Shown in pieces: positions 11,762 through 20,455 of a stretch of DNA of 64,000 bases. The stretch comes from Arthrobacter sp. SLBN-100 (GTDB taxonomy: Bacteria > Actinomycetota > Actinomycetes > Actinomycetales > Micrococcaceae): positions 186,001 to 250,000 of the forward strand of contig NZ_VFMY01000001.1 in assembly GCF_006715305.1 (NCBI RefSeq). Reading direction: 5' to 3'. The notes beneath the pieces were generated by a model. It saw nothing but the letters and a program-made list of their open reading frames with translations. It was not told the origin of the DNA and ran no database searches. Made by a program: the position numbers and the translations under genes. Numbering within the stretch: the first letter of the stretch is position 1; the number at the start of each line of letters is the position of its first letter.

Positions 11762-13363
11762 GTGGAATCCCCTACGGCCCTTGCTGCCGGCATCAGGAGC
11801 TTCGCTTTCCATGACGAGGCCGCGCCGGTCCTGCATGACGTGCACGTCTCCTTCGAACCCGGAACTTTTACGGCAGTCCTGGGGCCGTCGGGCAGTGGCA
11901 AGTCCACCCTGGGCAGGCTTCTGGCAGGTTGGCTTCCACCGGGACCGGGCGGACGGCTGGAAGGACAGCTGACGCTTGGCGGAACCAGGCTGCAGTTCGA
12001 TGGCGCTGCAGATGATCCGCGGATCAACCCCGCACAGTGGGGCCGGCAGGTGGGGTTCGTTCCGCAGGACGCGTCTGCCATCCTGTCCACCGTGAGGGCC
12101 ACAGTCGCCGAAGAACTGGCGTTCGGCCTCGAAAACGCAGGCACGGACCGGCCTGCCATGCAGGCCGCCGTGGAAAGGACTGCGGCGCTGCTTGGCCTCA
12201 GCGCGCTGCTGGACCGCCATCCGGACACGCTCTCCGGCGGGCAGCAGCGGCGCCTGGCCATCGGATGCGCCGTCATCGCTGAACCCGAAGTGCTGATCAT
12301 GGACGAGCCCCTCGCCTCCCTGGACGCAGCCGGGGCGGACGAACTTGCCATCCTGCTGGCTTCGCTCGTAACGCGGGGGACCGCCGTGGTGATCCTTAGC
12401 CAGGCCGTTGAGGAAGCACTCTGCCAGGCAGAACGGTGGATTGTCCTTGATGCCGGCACCGCGACGGCCAGCGGCACCCCGGCCGAGTTCACCTCAGCGC
12501 CCGGACGGCTGCCGGCCGGCATCCGCTGGCCCGGCACCATGCCGGCTCCCCGGCAAGAACTCCTGCAAAGGCCCCGGGCGAAGGACGGGCCTGCCCTGGC
12601 GCGGGATCTCGCAGCCCCTGATGACCATCGGGATGATCACTCTGCTGCCGCCACACCCGTCCTGGAGCTTCGGGGCGTGAACTTCGGGTATGCGGACAAG
12701 GGAAGGAGCGGCAGGAAGGCCCGGGCAGCCGCTGGCGGGACCTGCGACGAGCGGCCGCAACCAGTGCTCCGGGACATCGACCTTGAGCTCCCGGCAGGGC
12801 AGATTGTTGCTGTCACCGGGCCCAACGGGGCGGGGAAATCCACCTTCCTGCGGCACCTCAACGGCCTGCTGCGGCCCACCTCGGGCTCGGTCCTGGTGCA
12901 CGGCGAGGACATTGACGCCAAGCCCGTGGGTGAGGTGGCGGCATCCGTGGGCCTGCTGTTCCAGAACCCGCGCCACCAGCTGTTCGAACGGACTGCCGCC
13001 CGGGAGGTGCGGTTCGGCCTGGAGCGGCGGGTTGGCGCCAGCGAGGCGGCGGCCAGGACCGAGGCCGCATTGGCAGCCGTCGGGTTGTCCGCAGCCGGAA
13101 ATGAGCACCCCGCTGAGCTGCCGGCGTCCCGGCAACGGCTGCTGGCCCTGGCCACCGTCCTGGCCCGCAAGCCGGCGGTGCTGGCCCTGGACGAGCCCAC
13201 CGTTGCCCTGGACGGGGACGGGCTTCGGCTGCTGGACGCGGCGGTGAGGAGCGCGGCGGCGGCGGGCGCCGCCGTCGTCCTGGTCACCCATGACGTGCCC
13301 TACGCGCGTTCGGTGGCGGACCGGCTGTTAACGCTCGACGGCGGGCGGCTGGCAGCGCTCTGA
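11762..13363 (+). CDS. ECF transporter fused A-A' ATPase (two ABC domains)
   Basis: 533 residues starting with GTG immediately after the T-subunit stop. Domain 1 (about 1-245) has Walker A GPSGSGKST (about 40), signature LSGGQQRRLAIG (about 157) and Walker B VLIMDEPLASLD. Domain 2 (about 300-533) has Walker A GPNGAGKST (about 353) and Walker B VLALDEPTVALD. In place of LSGGQ it has LPASRQRLLALA (about 453), so one of the two ATP sites probably lacks a standard signature. The linker (about 245-300) is hydrophilic. The fusion replaces the separate EcfA1 and EcfA2 of other organisms. Confidence 0.9.
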   Translation: MESPTALAAGIRSFAFHDEAAPVLHDVHVSFEPGTFTAVLGPSGSGKSTLGRLLAGWLPPGPGGRLEGQLTLGGTRLQFDGAADDPRINPAQWGRQVGFVPQDASAILSTVRATVAEELAFGLENAGTDRPAMQAAVERTAALLGLSALLDRHPDTLSGGQQRRLAIGCAVIAEPEVLIMDEPLASLDAAGADELAILLASLVTRGTAVVILSQAVEEALCQAERWIVLDAGTATASGTPAEFTSAPGRLPAGIRWPGTMPAPRQELLQRPRAKDGPALARDLAAPDDHRDDHSAAATPVLELRGVNFGYADKGRSGRKARAAAGGTCDERPQPVLRDIDLELPAGQIVAVTGPNGAGKSTFLRHLNGLLRPTSGSVLVHGEDIDAKPVGEVAASVGLLFQNPRHQLFERTAAREVRFGLERRVGASEAAARTEAALAAVGLSAAGNEHPAELPASRQRLLALATVLARKPAVLALDEPTVALDGDGLRLLDAAVRSAAAAGAAVVLVTHDVPYARSVADRLLTLDGGRLAAL

Positions 13364-13365
13364 CC

Positions 13366-13450
13366 CCGGCTTGACTGCCGGAGCTACTGCGCCCAAGGGG
13401 CTGCTGATCCTGCTGATCCTGCTGAAGCGCTGGTTCTTACGCGCTGGTCG
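13366..13450. repeat. Convergent intergenic spacer with short tandem repeats
   Basis: The spacer between the convergent ATPase and fadB genes holds a small hairpin ccggc-ttgact-gccgg (13366-13381). It also holds the unit ctgctgatc repeated two and a half times (13401-13427) and a duplicated gcgctggt (13429 and 13441). It may serve as a weak terminator. No gene is present. Confidence 0.45.
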
Positions 13451-15631
13451 TTAGGCGTTGGCACGCTGGCCTGCCGCCGGACGGGAAGCCGCGCCGGGCG
13501 GCAGGAACCGCTTGCCGTTGACCCGTTCTGAGGCTCCCACCCGGTCCAGGTAGGGGGTGATGCCGCCGAGGAACAGTGGCCAGCCGGCGCCGAGGATCAT
13601 GCAGAGGTCGATGTCTTCCGGCCCCGCCACGACGCCTTCCGCAAGCATCAGGCCGATCTCTTCGGCGAGGGCATCCTGGGTGCGGCGCAGCACCTCGTCG
13701 GCGGTGGAGGGGCTGGTTCCGAAGGACATCAGGGACAGTGTGGACTCCGGAATGACCTGGGAGCCATCAGGCCCGGGAACCCACAGGCTCTTGACACCGT
13801 TATCGATCAGCTTCTGCAGGTTGGCGGAGACAGTGAAGCGGTCGCCGAAGACCGCGTGGAGTGACTCCTGGACGTGCTGTGCCACGGGAAGGCCCACCAT
13901 CGCGCCGAGGGTGAAAGGAGTCATGGGCAGGCCCATGGGGCGGAGCGCGTTGTCGGCGACCTCGGCGGGAGTGCCTTCATCGAAAGCCGCGGTTACTTCG
14001 CCCATCAGCCGCAGCAGGATGCGGTTGACCACAAAGGCCGCTGCGTCCTTAACCAGCACCCCGGTTTTCTTCAAGGCCTTGGCGAGTTCAAAAGCGGTGG
14101 CCAGCACGGCGTCATCGGTCCGCGGGGCACGGACGATCTCCAGCAGCGGCATCACGGCCACCGGGTTGAAGAAATGGAAGCCCACCAGCCGCCCGGGATG
14201 CTGCAGGTCCTCCGCCATGGCCGTAACCGACAGCGACGAGGTGTTGGTGGCCAGGATGCACTCCGGGCTAACGATCTGCTCCAGTTCGGCGAACACCTGC
14301 TTCTTGACGTTCAGCTCTTCAAAGACCGCTTCGATCACAAAGTCCGCGTCCGCGAAAACATCCTTCGATACGGAACCGCTCACCAGGGCCTTGGTGCGGT
14401 TGGCCGCGTCCTGGCTGATGCGCTTCTTGGCCAGGAGCTTGTCCACCTCGGCGTGGACGTAGCTCACCCCTTTGTCCACCCGGGCCTGATCGATGTCCGT
14501 CATCACCACGGGCACCTTCAGCTGCCGGGCGAAGACCAGCGCAAGCTGGCTTGCCATCAGGCCTGCGCCCACCACTCCCACTTTTGTGACCGGGCGGGCC
14601 AGTGTGCGGTCCGGAGCGCCGGCCGGACGCTTGGACCGCTTCTGGACCAGGTCAAGGAAGGCGTACACGGTGGCACGGAATTCGTCGGTCTGCATGAGCT
14701 CGGCGAGTGTTTCGCACTCCAGTGCCGCGGACTCCGCGCGACTCATGGTCCGGTTGGCTTCCAGGATGTCCAGGACCTTGCCGGGAGCAGGGGCGGCGTT
14801 GGACGTTTTCGCTTCCACCAGTGCCCGTCCGGCGGCCACCGCTGCTGCCCAGCGCGCGGCGGTTTCCGGAGCGGCGGGGTCGACGGCGTTGGGACGTTCC
14901 ACCGTTGCCTCGCCGGAGATGACCTTCGCGGCCCAGGCAAGGGACTGCTCGAGGAAGTCCGCCGGTTCGAACATGGCGTCGGCAATTCCGAGCGCGAAGG
15001 CCTGCGGGCCGGTGAGCGTGCGGTTATTGCTGAGGGCGTTTTCGATCATGACCTTCACCGCGTTCTCCGGGCCAATGAGGCGCGGCAGGAGGTACACCCC
15101 GCCCCAGCCTGGGACCAGGCCGAGGTACGCCTCCGGCAGGGCCAGCGCACCCGCACCGGTGGACACGGTGCGGTAGGTGGACTGCAGGGCAATCTCGAGC
15201 CCGCCGCCCAGCGCTGCGCCGTTGATGAACGCGAAGCTGGGCACGCCGAGGTTGGCAAGGGTGGCATACACGTCGTGGCCCAGCTGCGCCATCCACAGTC
15301 CATGCTCACGCTTTTCCAGGTTCTTGACGGTGGACAGGTCGGCTCCGGCCACCAGGAAGTAGGGCTTGCCGGTCACGCCCACGCCTGCGATCTCGCCGCG
15401 GCGGGCCCGCTCCCGACTTTCCTCAAGCGCGGTGCCCAGCTCTACCAGGGTGTTCGGCCCAAGGGTGGTGGGCTTGGTGTGATCCAGGCCGTTGTCCAAG
15501 GTGATGAGGACGAAAGTTCCAGGACTCGTCTTGCCGGCCGGTGCCGGGAGTTCGATGTCCTGGACATAGGAATGCGTCACGGTCTCGCGGGGGAACAGAT
15601 CGGCAAGCCTGGTGAAATCTGCGGCGCTCAT
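13451..15631 (-). CDS. fadB: Fatty acid oxidation multifunctional protein (enoyl-CoA hydratase / 3-hydroxyacyl-CoA dehydrogenase)
   Basis: 726 residues. The ATG at 15631 overlaps the fadA stop (ATGA), so fadA and fadB are coupled. The N-terminal crotonase domain (about 1-250) has the oxyanion segments GKPYFLVAGADL and NGAALGGGLEIAL. The second half has the NAD-binding motif GVVGAGLMASQLALV (about 375) and the hydroxyacyl-CoA dehydrogenase segment GFHFFNPVAVMPLLEIV. It performs the hydration and oxidation steps of beta-oxidation. The crotonase part keeps a Gly-rich loop but has Leu after AGAD where Ile is usual. It is transcribed after fadA from the promoter near 17.0 kb. Confidence 0.93.
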   Translation of the reverse strand: MSAADFTRLADLFPRETVTHSYVQDIELPAPAGKTSPGTFVLITLDNGLDHTKPTTLGPNTLVELGTALEESRERARRGEIAGVGVTGKPYFLVAGADLSTVKNLEKREHGLWMAQLGHDVYATLANLGVPSFAFINGAALGGGLEIALQSTYRTVSTGAGALALPEAYLGLVPGWGGVYLLPRLIGPENAVKVMIENALSNNRTLTGPQAFALGIADAMFEPADFLEQSLAWAAKVISGEATVERPNAVDPAAPETAARWAAAVAAGRALVEAKTSNAAPAPGKVLDILEANRTMSRAESAALECETLAELMQTDEFRATVYAFLDLVQKRSKRPAGAPDRTLARPVTKVGVVGAGLMASQLALVFARQLKVPVVMTDIDQARVDKGVSYVHAEVDKLLAKKRISQDAANRTKALVSGSVSKDVFADADFVIEAVFEELNVKKQVFAELEQIVSPECILATNTSSLSVTAMAEDLQHPGRLVGFHFFNPVAVMPLLEIVRAPRTDDAVLATAFELAKALKKTGVLVKDAAAFVVNRILLRLMGEVTAAFDEGTPAEVADNALRPMGLPMTPFTLGAMVGLPVAQHVQESLHAVFGDRFTVSANLQKLIDNGVKSLWVPGPDGSQVIPESTLSLMSFGTSPSTADEVLRRTQDALAEEIGLMLAEGVVAGPEDIDLCMILGAGWPLFLGGITPYLDRVGASERVNGKRFLPPGAASRPAAGQRANA

Positions 15632-16938
15632 GCGGCTCCTTCGGAAACGGTTTCGGCGGCGGTAACGGTCTCGGCTTTGGATGACCCTGGCAGGGCTCCG
15701 CTGTAGTCGGCGTGGTGCGGGTTCTCCCAGATCACGGTGGCACCCATTCCCAACCCCACGCACATGGTGGTGATGCCATAGCGGACGGAGTGATCCTCCT
15801 CGAACTGACGGGCCAGCTGGTTCATCAGCCGCACGCCGGAGGATGCGAGGGGGTGGCCCACTGCAATGGCGCCGCCGTAGCGGTTGACGCGGGCATCGTC
15901 GTCGGCAATTCCGAAATGCTCCAGGAAGCTCAGCACCTGGACGGCAAAGGCTTCGTTGATTTCGAACAGGCCGATCTCGTTGATGGACAGGCCGGCGTTT
16001 TTCAGCGCCTTCCCGGTGGCGGGAACAGGGCCAATGCCCATCACCTCAGGTTCAACCCCCGCATAGGCGTAGCTGACCATCCGCATCCGCACCGGCAGCC
16101 CCAGTTCGGCAGCGGCCTCGGAGGATGCCAGGATGGCCGCGGTGGCCCCGTCATTCAATCCAGCAGCATTTCCGGCGGTGACGCGCCCGTGCGGACGGAA
16201 CGGGGTGCGGAGGGCAGCGAGGTCAGCGGTTGTGGTCCCCGGCCGTGGCGGTTCGTCAACGGTGTTGAGGGTCCAGCCCTGGCCGGGCTTCAGGGTTGCC
16301 ACGGGAACCAGGTCCGGCTGGATCCGGCCGTTGCGGCGGGCGGCATCGAATTTAGCCTGTGACGCCACCGCGTAGGCATCGGTCCGGTCCTTGGTGATGG
16401 ACGGAAACCGGTCGTGCAGGTTCTCGGCGGTGTTGCCCATGTTCAGCGCGGCCGGGTCCACGAGGCGTTCGGACATAAACCGGGGATTGGGGTCTGCGCC
16501 CGAGACCATCGGGTGGTTGCCCATGTGCTCCACGCCGCCGGCGATCACCACATCGTAGGCGCCAAAACCAATACCGCCGGCGGTGGTTGTTACGGCGGTC
16601 ATGGCGCCGGCGCACATCCGGTCGATGGCAAAGCCGGGAACGGTCCTGGGAAGTCCGGCGAGGAGAGCCGCGGTCCGGCCCAGGGTAAGGCCTTGGTCAC
16701 CGGTCTGGGTGGTGGCAGCGATGGCAACTTCATCAACGCGTTCGGGCGGCAGCGACGGGTTCCGGCGCAGCAGTTCGCGGAGGCATTTCACTATCAGGTC
16801 GTCGGCACGGGTTCCGGCGTAGATGCCTTTTTCTCCCGCCCGGCCAAAGGGGGTGCGGAGGCCGTCGACAAAAACGACGTCCCGGACACTGCGCGTGGAT
16901 GCGCGGCTGTTTTCTCCGCTGGAGGGGGCTTGGCTCAC
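15628..16938 (-). CDS. fadA: Acetyl-CoA C-acyltransferase (thiolase)
   Basis: 436 residues from a GTG at 16938 with gaggag six bases upstream (16945-16950); longer in-frame extension is possible but has no such signal. The nucleophilic Cys is in DRMCAGAMTAV (about residue 109), the base His in GHPLASSG, and the second Cys in TTMCVGLGMG. It cleaves 3-ketoacyl-CoA, the last step of beta-oxidation, with FadB encoded directly downstream (4-base overlap). A TetR-like palindrome lies about 77 bases upstream. Confidence 0.94.
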   Translation of the reverse strand: MSQAPSSGENSRASTRSVRDVVFVDGLRTPFGRAGEKGIYAGTRADDLIVKCLRELLRRNPSLPPERVDEVAIAATTQTGDQGLTLGRTAALLAGLPRTVPGFAIDRMCAGAMTAVTTTAGGIGFGAYDVVIAGGVEHMGNHPMVSGADPNPRFMSERLVDPAALNMGNTAENLHDRFPSITKDRTDAYAVASQAKFDAARRNGRIQPDLVPVATLKPGQGWTLNTVDEPPRPGTTTADLAALRTPFRPHGRVTAGNAAGLNDGATAAILASSEAAAELGLPVRMRMVSYAYAGVEPEVMGIGPVPATGKALKNAGLSINEIGLFEINEAFAVQVLSFLEHFGIADDDARVNRYGGAIAVGHPLASSGVRLMNQLARQFEEDHSVRYGITTMCVGLGMGATVIWENPHHADYSGALPGSSKAETVTAAETVSEGAA

Positions 16939-17000
16939 GTGTAACTCCTCATCGAGACGTAGGCGCCGGCGCATGCCGCAATGCGGCAAGCAGCCAAACG

Positions 17001-17030
17001 GCAATACCTGCGATGTTACTCGTGAGTAAC
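17001..17030 (-). promoter_or_regulatory. fadA promoter with TetR-type operator
   Basis: On the minus strand ttactc (17029-17024) and tattgc (17006-17001) are spaced by 17 bases and fit -35 and -10 boxes. The -35 lies inside the palindrome gttactcgtgagtaac (17015-17030), with 7-base arms and a 2-base centre. TTACTnnnnAGTAA-like sites are typical of TetR-family regulators of lipid metabolism genes (family knowledge). The regulator itself is not in the window. Confidence 0.55.
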
Positions 17031-17057
17031 TTCAGCGGCAAGGCCCCGGACGAAGGG

Positions 17058-17161
17058 ACGCTCTCTCACTTAATGCGCCCTTTTCACCAACGCTCTCTCA
17101 CTTTCCTGAAGAAAGTGAGAGAGCGTTGGCAATATTCATGCATCAAATGGGAGAGCGTTGG
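17058..17161. repeat. Nested palindrome built on acgctctctcac
   Basis: The centre is a perfect 19-bp inverted repeat, ccaacgctctctcactttc (17087-17105) and its complement (17111-17129), with a 5-base loop. An outer pair carries the same motif: acgctctctcactt at 17058-17071 and gggagagcgttgg at 17149-17161. Four copies in two nested pairs suggest a dispersed repetitive element and not just a terminator. No T run follows on either strand. It lies between the 3' end of the RNase D gene and the fadA promoter. Confidence 0.75.
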
Positions 17162-17192
17162 GGGATCTGGGAGCCCGTGGCCCTGGCGGCGC

Positions 17193-18527
17193 CTATTGCC
17201 CGGCTGCGGCGACGCCCGGCCTGGGTTCCTTGGCCGGCAAGGGCTCAGGATGGAGGAACGCCTCCGCGATGAGGGGTGCTGCCAGGTCCACCTGCCATTC
17301 GCGGGCGCCCAGCGCACGAAGTTCGCCCGCGACGGATGCCTCACTGATCTCGGCCGGAGGCCACCACGCGACCCGACGCAGGTAATCGGGGGTCAGGAGG
17401 TTTTCCAGCGGGAGCTTCAGCTGGTCGGCCTTGTCCTGCAGCATGGGGCGGGCGGTGGCGAGCCGTGCTGCCGCTTCCGGGTCACGGTCCGCCCAGACAC
17501 GGGGCGGCGGTGGCGCGTTGGTGGCCAGGTGCAGCGGCGGAAGTTCCGCCAGGTCCCGGGCCGTGGCGATGCAGCGCAGCCAGCGGGGAGCTTCGCGTTG
17601 GGCCGCCCGGCCATGGAAGCCCTTGGTGCCCAGCAGTTGCGGCACGGTGGATGGCATGGCCTTGGCGGCGGCGACCAGGGCCGAGTCCGGGATGAGCCGG
17701 CCCGGCGCCACGTCCCGCTTCCGGGCCAGTGAATCGCGTTCCAGCCACAGTTCCCGGACGGCCGCCAGCTGGCGCCGGTCACGGATCTGGTGCAGGCCGG
17801 ACGTTTTGCGCCACGGGTCAACACGGGCCGGGGGGAGTCCTGCCGCCAGGATGGCGGCGAACTCCTGCTCCGCGTACTCCAGCTTGCCGTCCGCCTCGAG
17901 GAGTTCGATAAGTTCTTCCCGCAGCTCGGTGAGGACCTCAACGTCCAGGGCGGCGTACCGCAGCCACGGCTCGGGAAGTGGCCGGGTGGACCAGTCCGCC
18001 GCGGAGTGCTCCTTGGCGAGCCCGAACCCCAGCAGCTGTTCAATAACGGCGGCAAGCCCCACCCGCGGCAGGCCGGCCAGGCGCGCCGCGAGTTCGGTAT
18101 CAAAGAGTTTGTCCGGCCACATGCCGAGCTCCGACAGGCAGGGCAGGTCCTGGCTGGCCGCGTGCAGGATCCACTCAACGCCGCGCAGGGCGTCGTTGAT
18201 GATGTCAAGGTTGTCAAAGGGTTCGGGGTCGATCAGCCAGGTCCCGGCACCTTCGCGGCGGATCTGGACCAGGAAGGCGCGCTGTCCGTAGCGGAAACCG
18301 GACGCGCGTTCTGCGTCTACTCCAGCCGGTCCGGTACCGGCCGCGATGGCGGCTGCGCACCGCTCCAGCCCGGCTTGCGTTTCGATGACCAGCGGAACGC
18401 CGTCGCGGGGCCTATCGAGCTCGATGATTTCGGGGATGGGGGCGTCAAAGCCCTCCACTGTGATGTGGGGTGCGGTATCAGCAGCCGGGACGCCGGCCGT
18501 GGTGTTTTCCGGAATGTTAGGGGTCAT
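17193..18527 (-). CDS. rnd: RNase D-like 3'-5' exonuclease with HRDC domain
   Basis: 444 residues. The N-terminal DEDD exonuclease domain shows the four acidic motifs: GVDAERASG, LHAASQDLPCL, and YAALDVEVL with the Tyr/Asp pair of exo III. The HRDC domain (about 230-310) follows. RNase D enzymes trim the 3' ends of stable RNAs such as tRNA. The gene is followed by the nested palindrome at 17.1 kb and preceded by the DUF3000 gene on the same strand, an order I recall in several actinobacteria. Confidence 0.9.
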   Translation of the reverse strand: MTPNIPENTTAGVPAADTAPHITVEGFDAPIPEIIELDRPRDGVPLVIETQAGLERCAAAIAAGTGPAGVDAERASGFRYGQRAFLVQIRREGAGTWLIDPEPFDNLDIINDALRGVEWILHAASQDLPCLSELGMWPDKLFDTELAARLAGLPRVGLAAVIEQLLGFGLAKEHSAADWSTRPLPEPWLRYAALDVEVLTELREELIELLEADGKLEYAEQEFAAILAAGLPPARVDPWRKTSGLHQIRDRRQLAAVRELWLERDSLARKRDVAPGRLIPDSALVAAAKAMPSTVPQLLGTKGFHGRAAQREAPRWLRCIATARDLAELPPLHLATNAPPPPRVWADRDPEAAARLATARPMLQDKADQLKLPLENLLTPDYLRRVAWWPPAEISEASVAGELRALGAREWQVDLAAPLIAEAFLHPEPLPAKEPRPGVAAAGQ

Positions 18528-18614
18528 GATGCCTTTAGTTTACCGGCCGGCCGTATCCGGACTGCCGCCGGAACCCCTCCGGGCTTTGCCCGCCCTCCGC
18601 CACTCGCCACGCCG

Positions 18615-19265
18615 TTAGTTCCGGCGCCGCTGCGGCAGCGGGGTGACCCCGTCCGGAAGGGGCGGCAGGCCGGCGAAGGTGCACACCATGTCAGACCAGG
18701 CTTCAAGGTGGGCGGCGACATCGGAGGTGGCGGGGGTCCAGGAGGCGCGCAGTTCGATGTCGATGGACCCGGGCCTTTCCGCCAGCGTTCCAAAACTCTC
18801 GGAAAGAACCCGCGTGGCCGTTCCACCGGCGGCGCGGTAAGGCGCTTGATGGTTCTCGAGCGCCTCCACCAGCCACGTCCACGCCACAGTTCCCAGCATC
18901 TCGTCGTTGCCCATCTCGGGCTCGAGCTGCGCCCGGATATAGGTGACAATGCGGAATTCGCCGTCCCACACGGCCGAGCCGTCGGGGTCGTGGAGCAGGA
19001 TGAAACGCCCCGTTGCCAACTCTGTCCCGTCGTCGTCCGCGGTCCCTGAGGCGGCTGCCAAAGCCATCGCGGCAGGGCCATGCAGGGGAGCGGCAGCGGT
19101 TCCTGGGCCCGGTGCCAGGACCTCCGCGCCCAGCGCGACGGCGAAAGGCGCCAGGCGTGCCGGCGCGGGGATCTCCGCAAGGTGGAGTTCCCTGCGGCAC
19201 CGGGCTTTCCTGAGGGTTCCCAAGGCGTGGAGAAATTCCGGGGGAACCTGGTCAAGTGCGTTCAC
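18615..19265 (-). CDS. DUF3000 domain-containing protein
   Basis: 216 residues from a GTG start. DUF3000 is an actinobacterial family of unknown function, commonly found beside the HRDC ribonuclease as here. Recognisable segments are GRFILLHDPDGSAVWDGEFR, GNDEMLGTVAWTWLVEAL and the C-terminal AWSDMVCTFAGLPPLPDG. No signal peptide or membrane segment is visible. An 87-base gap separates it from the RNase D gene. Confidence 0.85.
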   Translation of the reverse strand: MNALDQVPPEFLHALGTLRKARCRRELHLAEIPAPARLAPFAVALGAEVLAPGPGTAAAPLHGPAAMALAAASGTADDDGTELATGRFILLHDPDGSAVWDGEFRIVTYIRAQLEPEMGNDEMLGTVAWTWLVEALENHQAPYRAAGGTATRVLSESFGTLAERPGSIDIELRASWTPATSDVAAHLEAWSDMVCTFAGLPPLPDGVTPLPQRRRN

Positions 19266-19323
19266 CTTCGCAGGTTACGCAACCGGGCCGGTGACGGCGG
19301 GAAGGCTCGCCGTCGTTATGCAG

Positions 19324-20436
19324 TCACTGGCCGGCCTGCCCGCTCCCATCAGCGCGAAGCTCATGCCGGATTGCTGCGGCAAAGGCATCAATATCCTCCT
19401 CGGTGGTATCAAACGAGCACATCCAACGCACTTCCCTGGCCGCCTCGTTCCAGTCGTAGAAACGGAAGGACTCCCGCAGCCGGTCTGCCACGCCCTCGGG
19501 AAGGATGGCAAAGACGCCGTTGGACTCGGTTTTCTGCGTGGGCTGGACACCGTCAATGGTGTCGACGGCGGCGCGCAGCCTGGCTGCCATCGCATTGGCA
19601 TGCGAGGCGGAGCGCAGCCAGAGATCACCCTCCAGCAGGGCGATGAACTGCGCCGACATAAAGCGCATCTTGGACGCCAGCTGCATGTTCATCTTGCGCA
19701 GGTACACCAGCCCGTGCGCCGCCTCCGGGTTCAGTGCCACCACCACTTCTCCGAACAGCAGCCCGTTCTTAGTGCCGCCGAAGGAAAGGATGTCCACGCC
19801 TGCGTCCCGGGTGAATGCGCGCAGCGGGACCTGGAGATGCGCGGCCGCGTTCGCCAGCCGGGCACCGTCCATGTGGAGTTTCATCCCCTTGGAATGTGTA
19901 TGGTCGGCAATTGCCCGTACCTCCTCCGGGGTGTAGCAGGTGCCCAGCTCAGTGGTCTGGGTGATGGAGACGGCGAGGGGCTGGGCCCGGTGTTCGTCGC
20001 CCCAGCCCCAGGCCTCGCGGTCGATCAGTTGGGGCGTGAGCTTGCCGTCCGGGGTGGGAACCTGCAGGAGCTTGATTCCGCCGACGCGCTCCGGCGCGCC
20101 GTTTTCATCCATGTTGATGTGGGCGGTGGAGGCGCACACCACTGCCCCCCACCGGGGAAGCAGCGACTGGAGGGACAGGACGTTGGCGCCGGTGCCATTG
20201 AAGACCGGGAAGCTCTCGATGCCGGGGCCGAAGTGGTCCTCCAGCACGTCCTGCAGCCTGGTGGTGTACTCGTCCTCGCCGTATGACACCTGGTGGCCCT
20301 CGTTGGCGGCGGCCAGTGCCGCCAGGACTTCCGGATGGACGCCGGAGTAGTTGTCCGAGGCGAACCCGCGGATGGTGGGATCGTGCAGGCGGACTCCGGC
20401 GGCAGTTTCAGCTGTTGTTGTCATGGCTTTGGTCAC
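19324..20436 (-). CDS. ltaE: Low-specificity threonine aldolase family (PLP-dependent beta-eliminating lyase)
   Basis: 370 residues, fold type I PLP enzyme. The Schiff-base Lys is in SFGGTKNGLLFG, and MDGARLANAAAHL carries the Asp and Arg that contact PLP. The N-terminal NYSGVHPEVL and YGEDEYTTRLQ are typical of the threonine aldolase family, which splits threonine to glycine and acetaldehyde. The GTG at 20436 or the ATG at 20424 could be the start; neither has a strong ribosome binding site. The gene follows the SDR gene closely (19-base gap) on the minus strand. Confidence 0.88.
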   Translation of the reverse strand: MTKAMTTTAETAAGVRLHDPTIRGFASDNYSGVHPEVLAALAAANEGHQVSYGEDEYTTRLQDVLEDHFGPGIESFPVFNGTGANVLSLQSLLPRWGAVVCASTAHINMDENGAPERVGGIKLLQVPTPDGKLTPQLIDREAWGWGDEHRAQPLAVSITQTTELGTCYTPEEVRAIADHTHSKGMKLHMDGARLANAAAHLQVPLRAFTRDAGVDILSFGGTKNGLLFGEVVVALNPEAAHGLVYLRKMNMQLASKMRFMSAQFIALLEGDLWLRSASHANAMAARLRAAVDTIDGVQPTQKTESNGVFAILPEGVADRLRESFRFYDWNEAAREVRWMCSFDTTEEDIDAFAAAIRHELRADGSGQAGQ

Positions 20437-20455
20437 GCTTTCAGTCTAAGTACAG

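Noticed and set aside
13874..15706. Long plus-strand frame opposite fadB
   Set aside because: fadB on the minus strand has all motifs; this frame has none.
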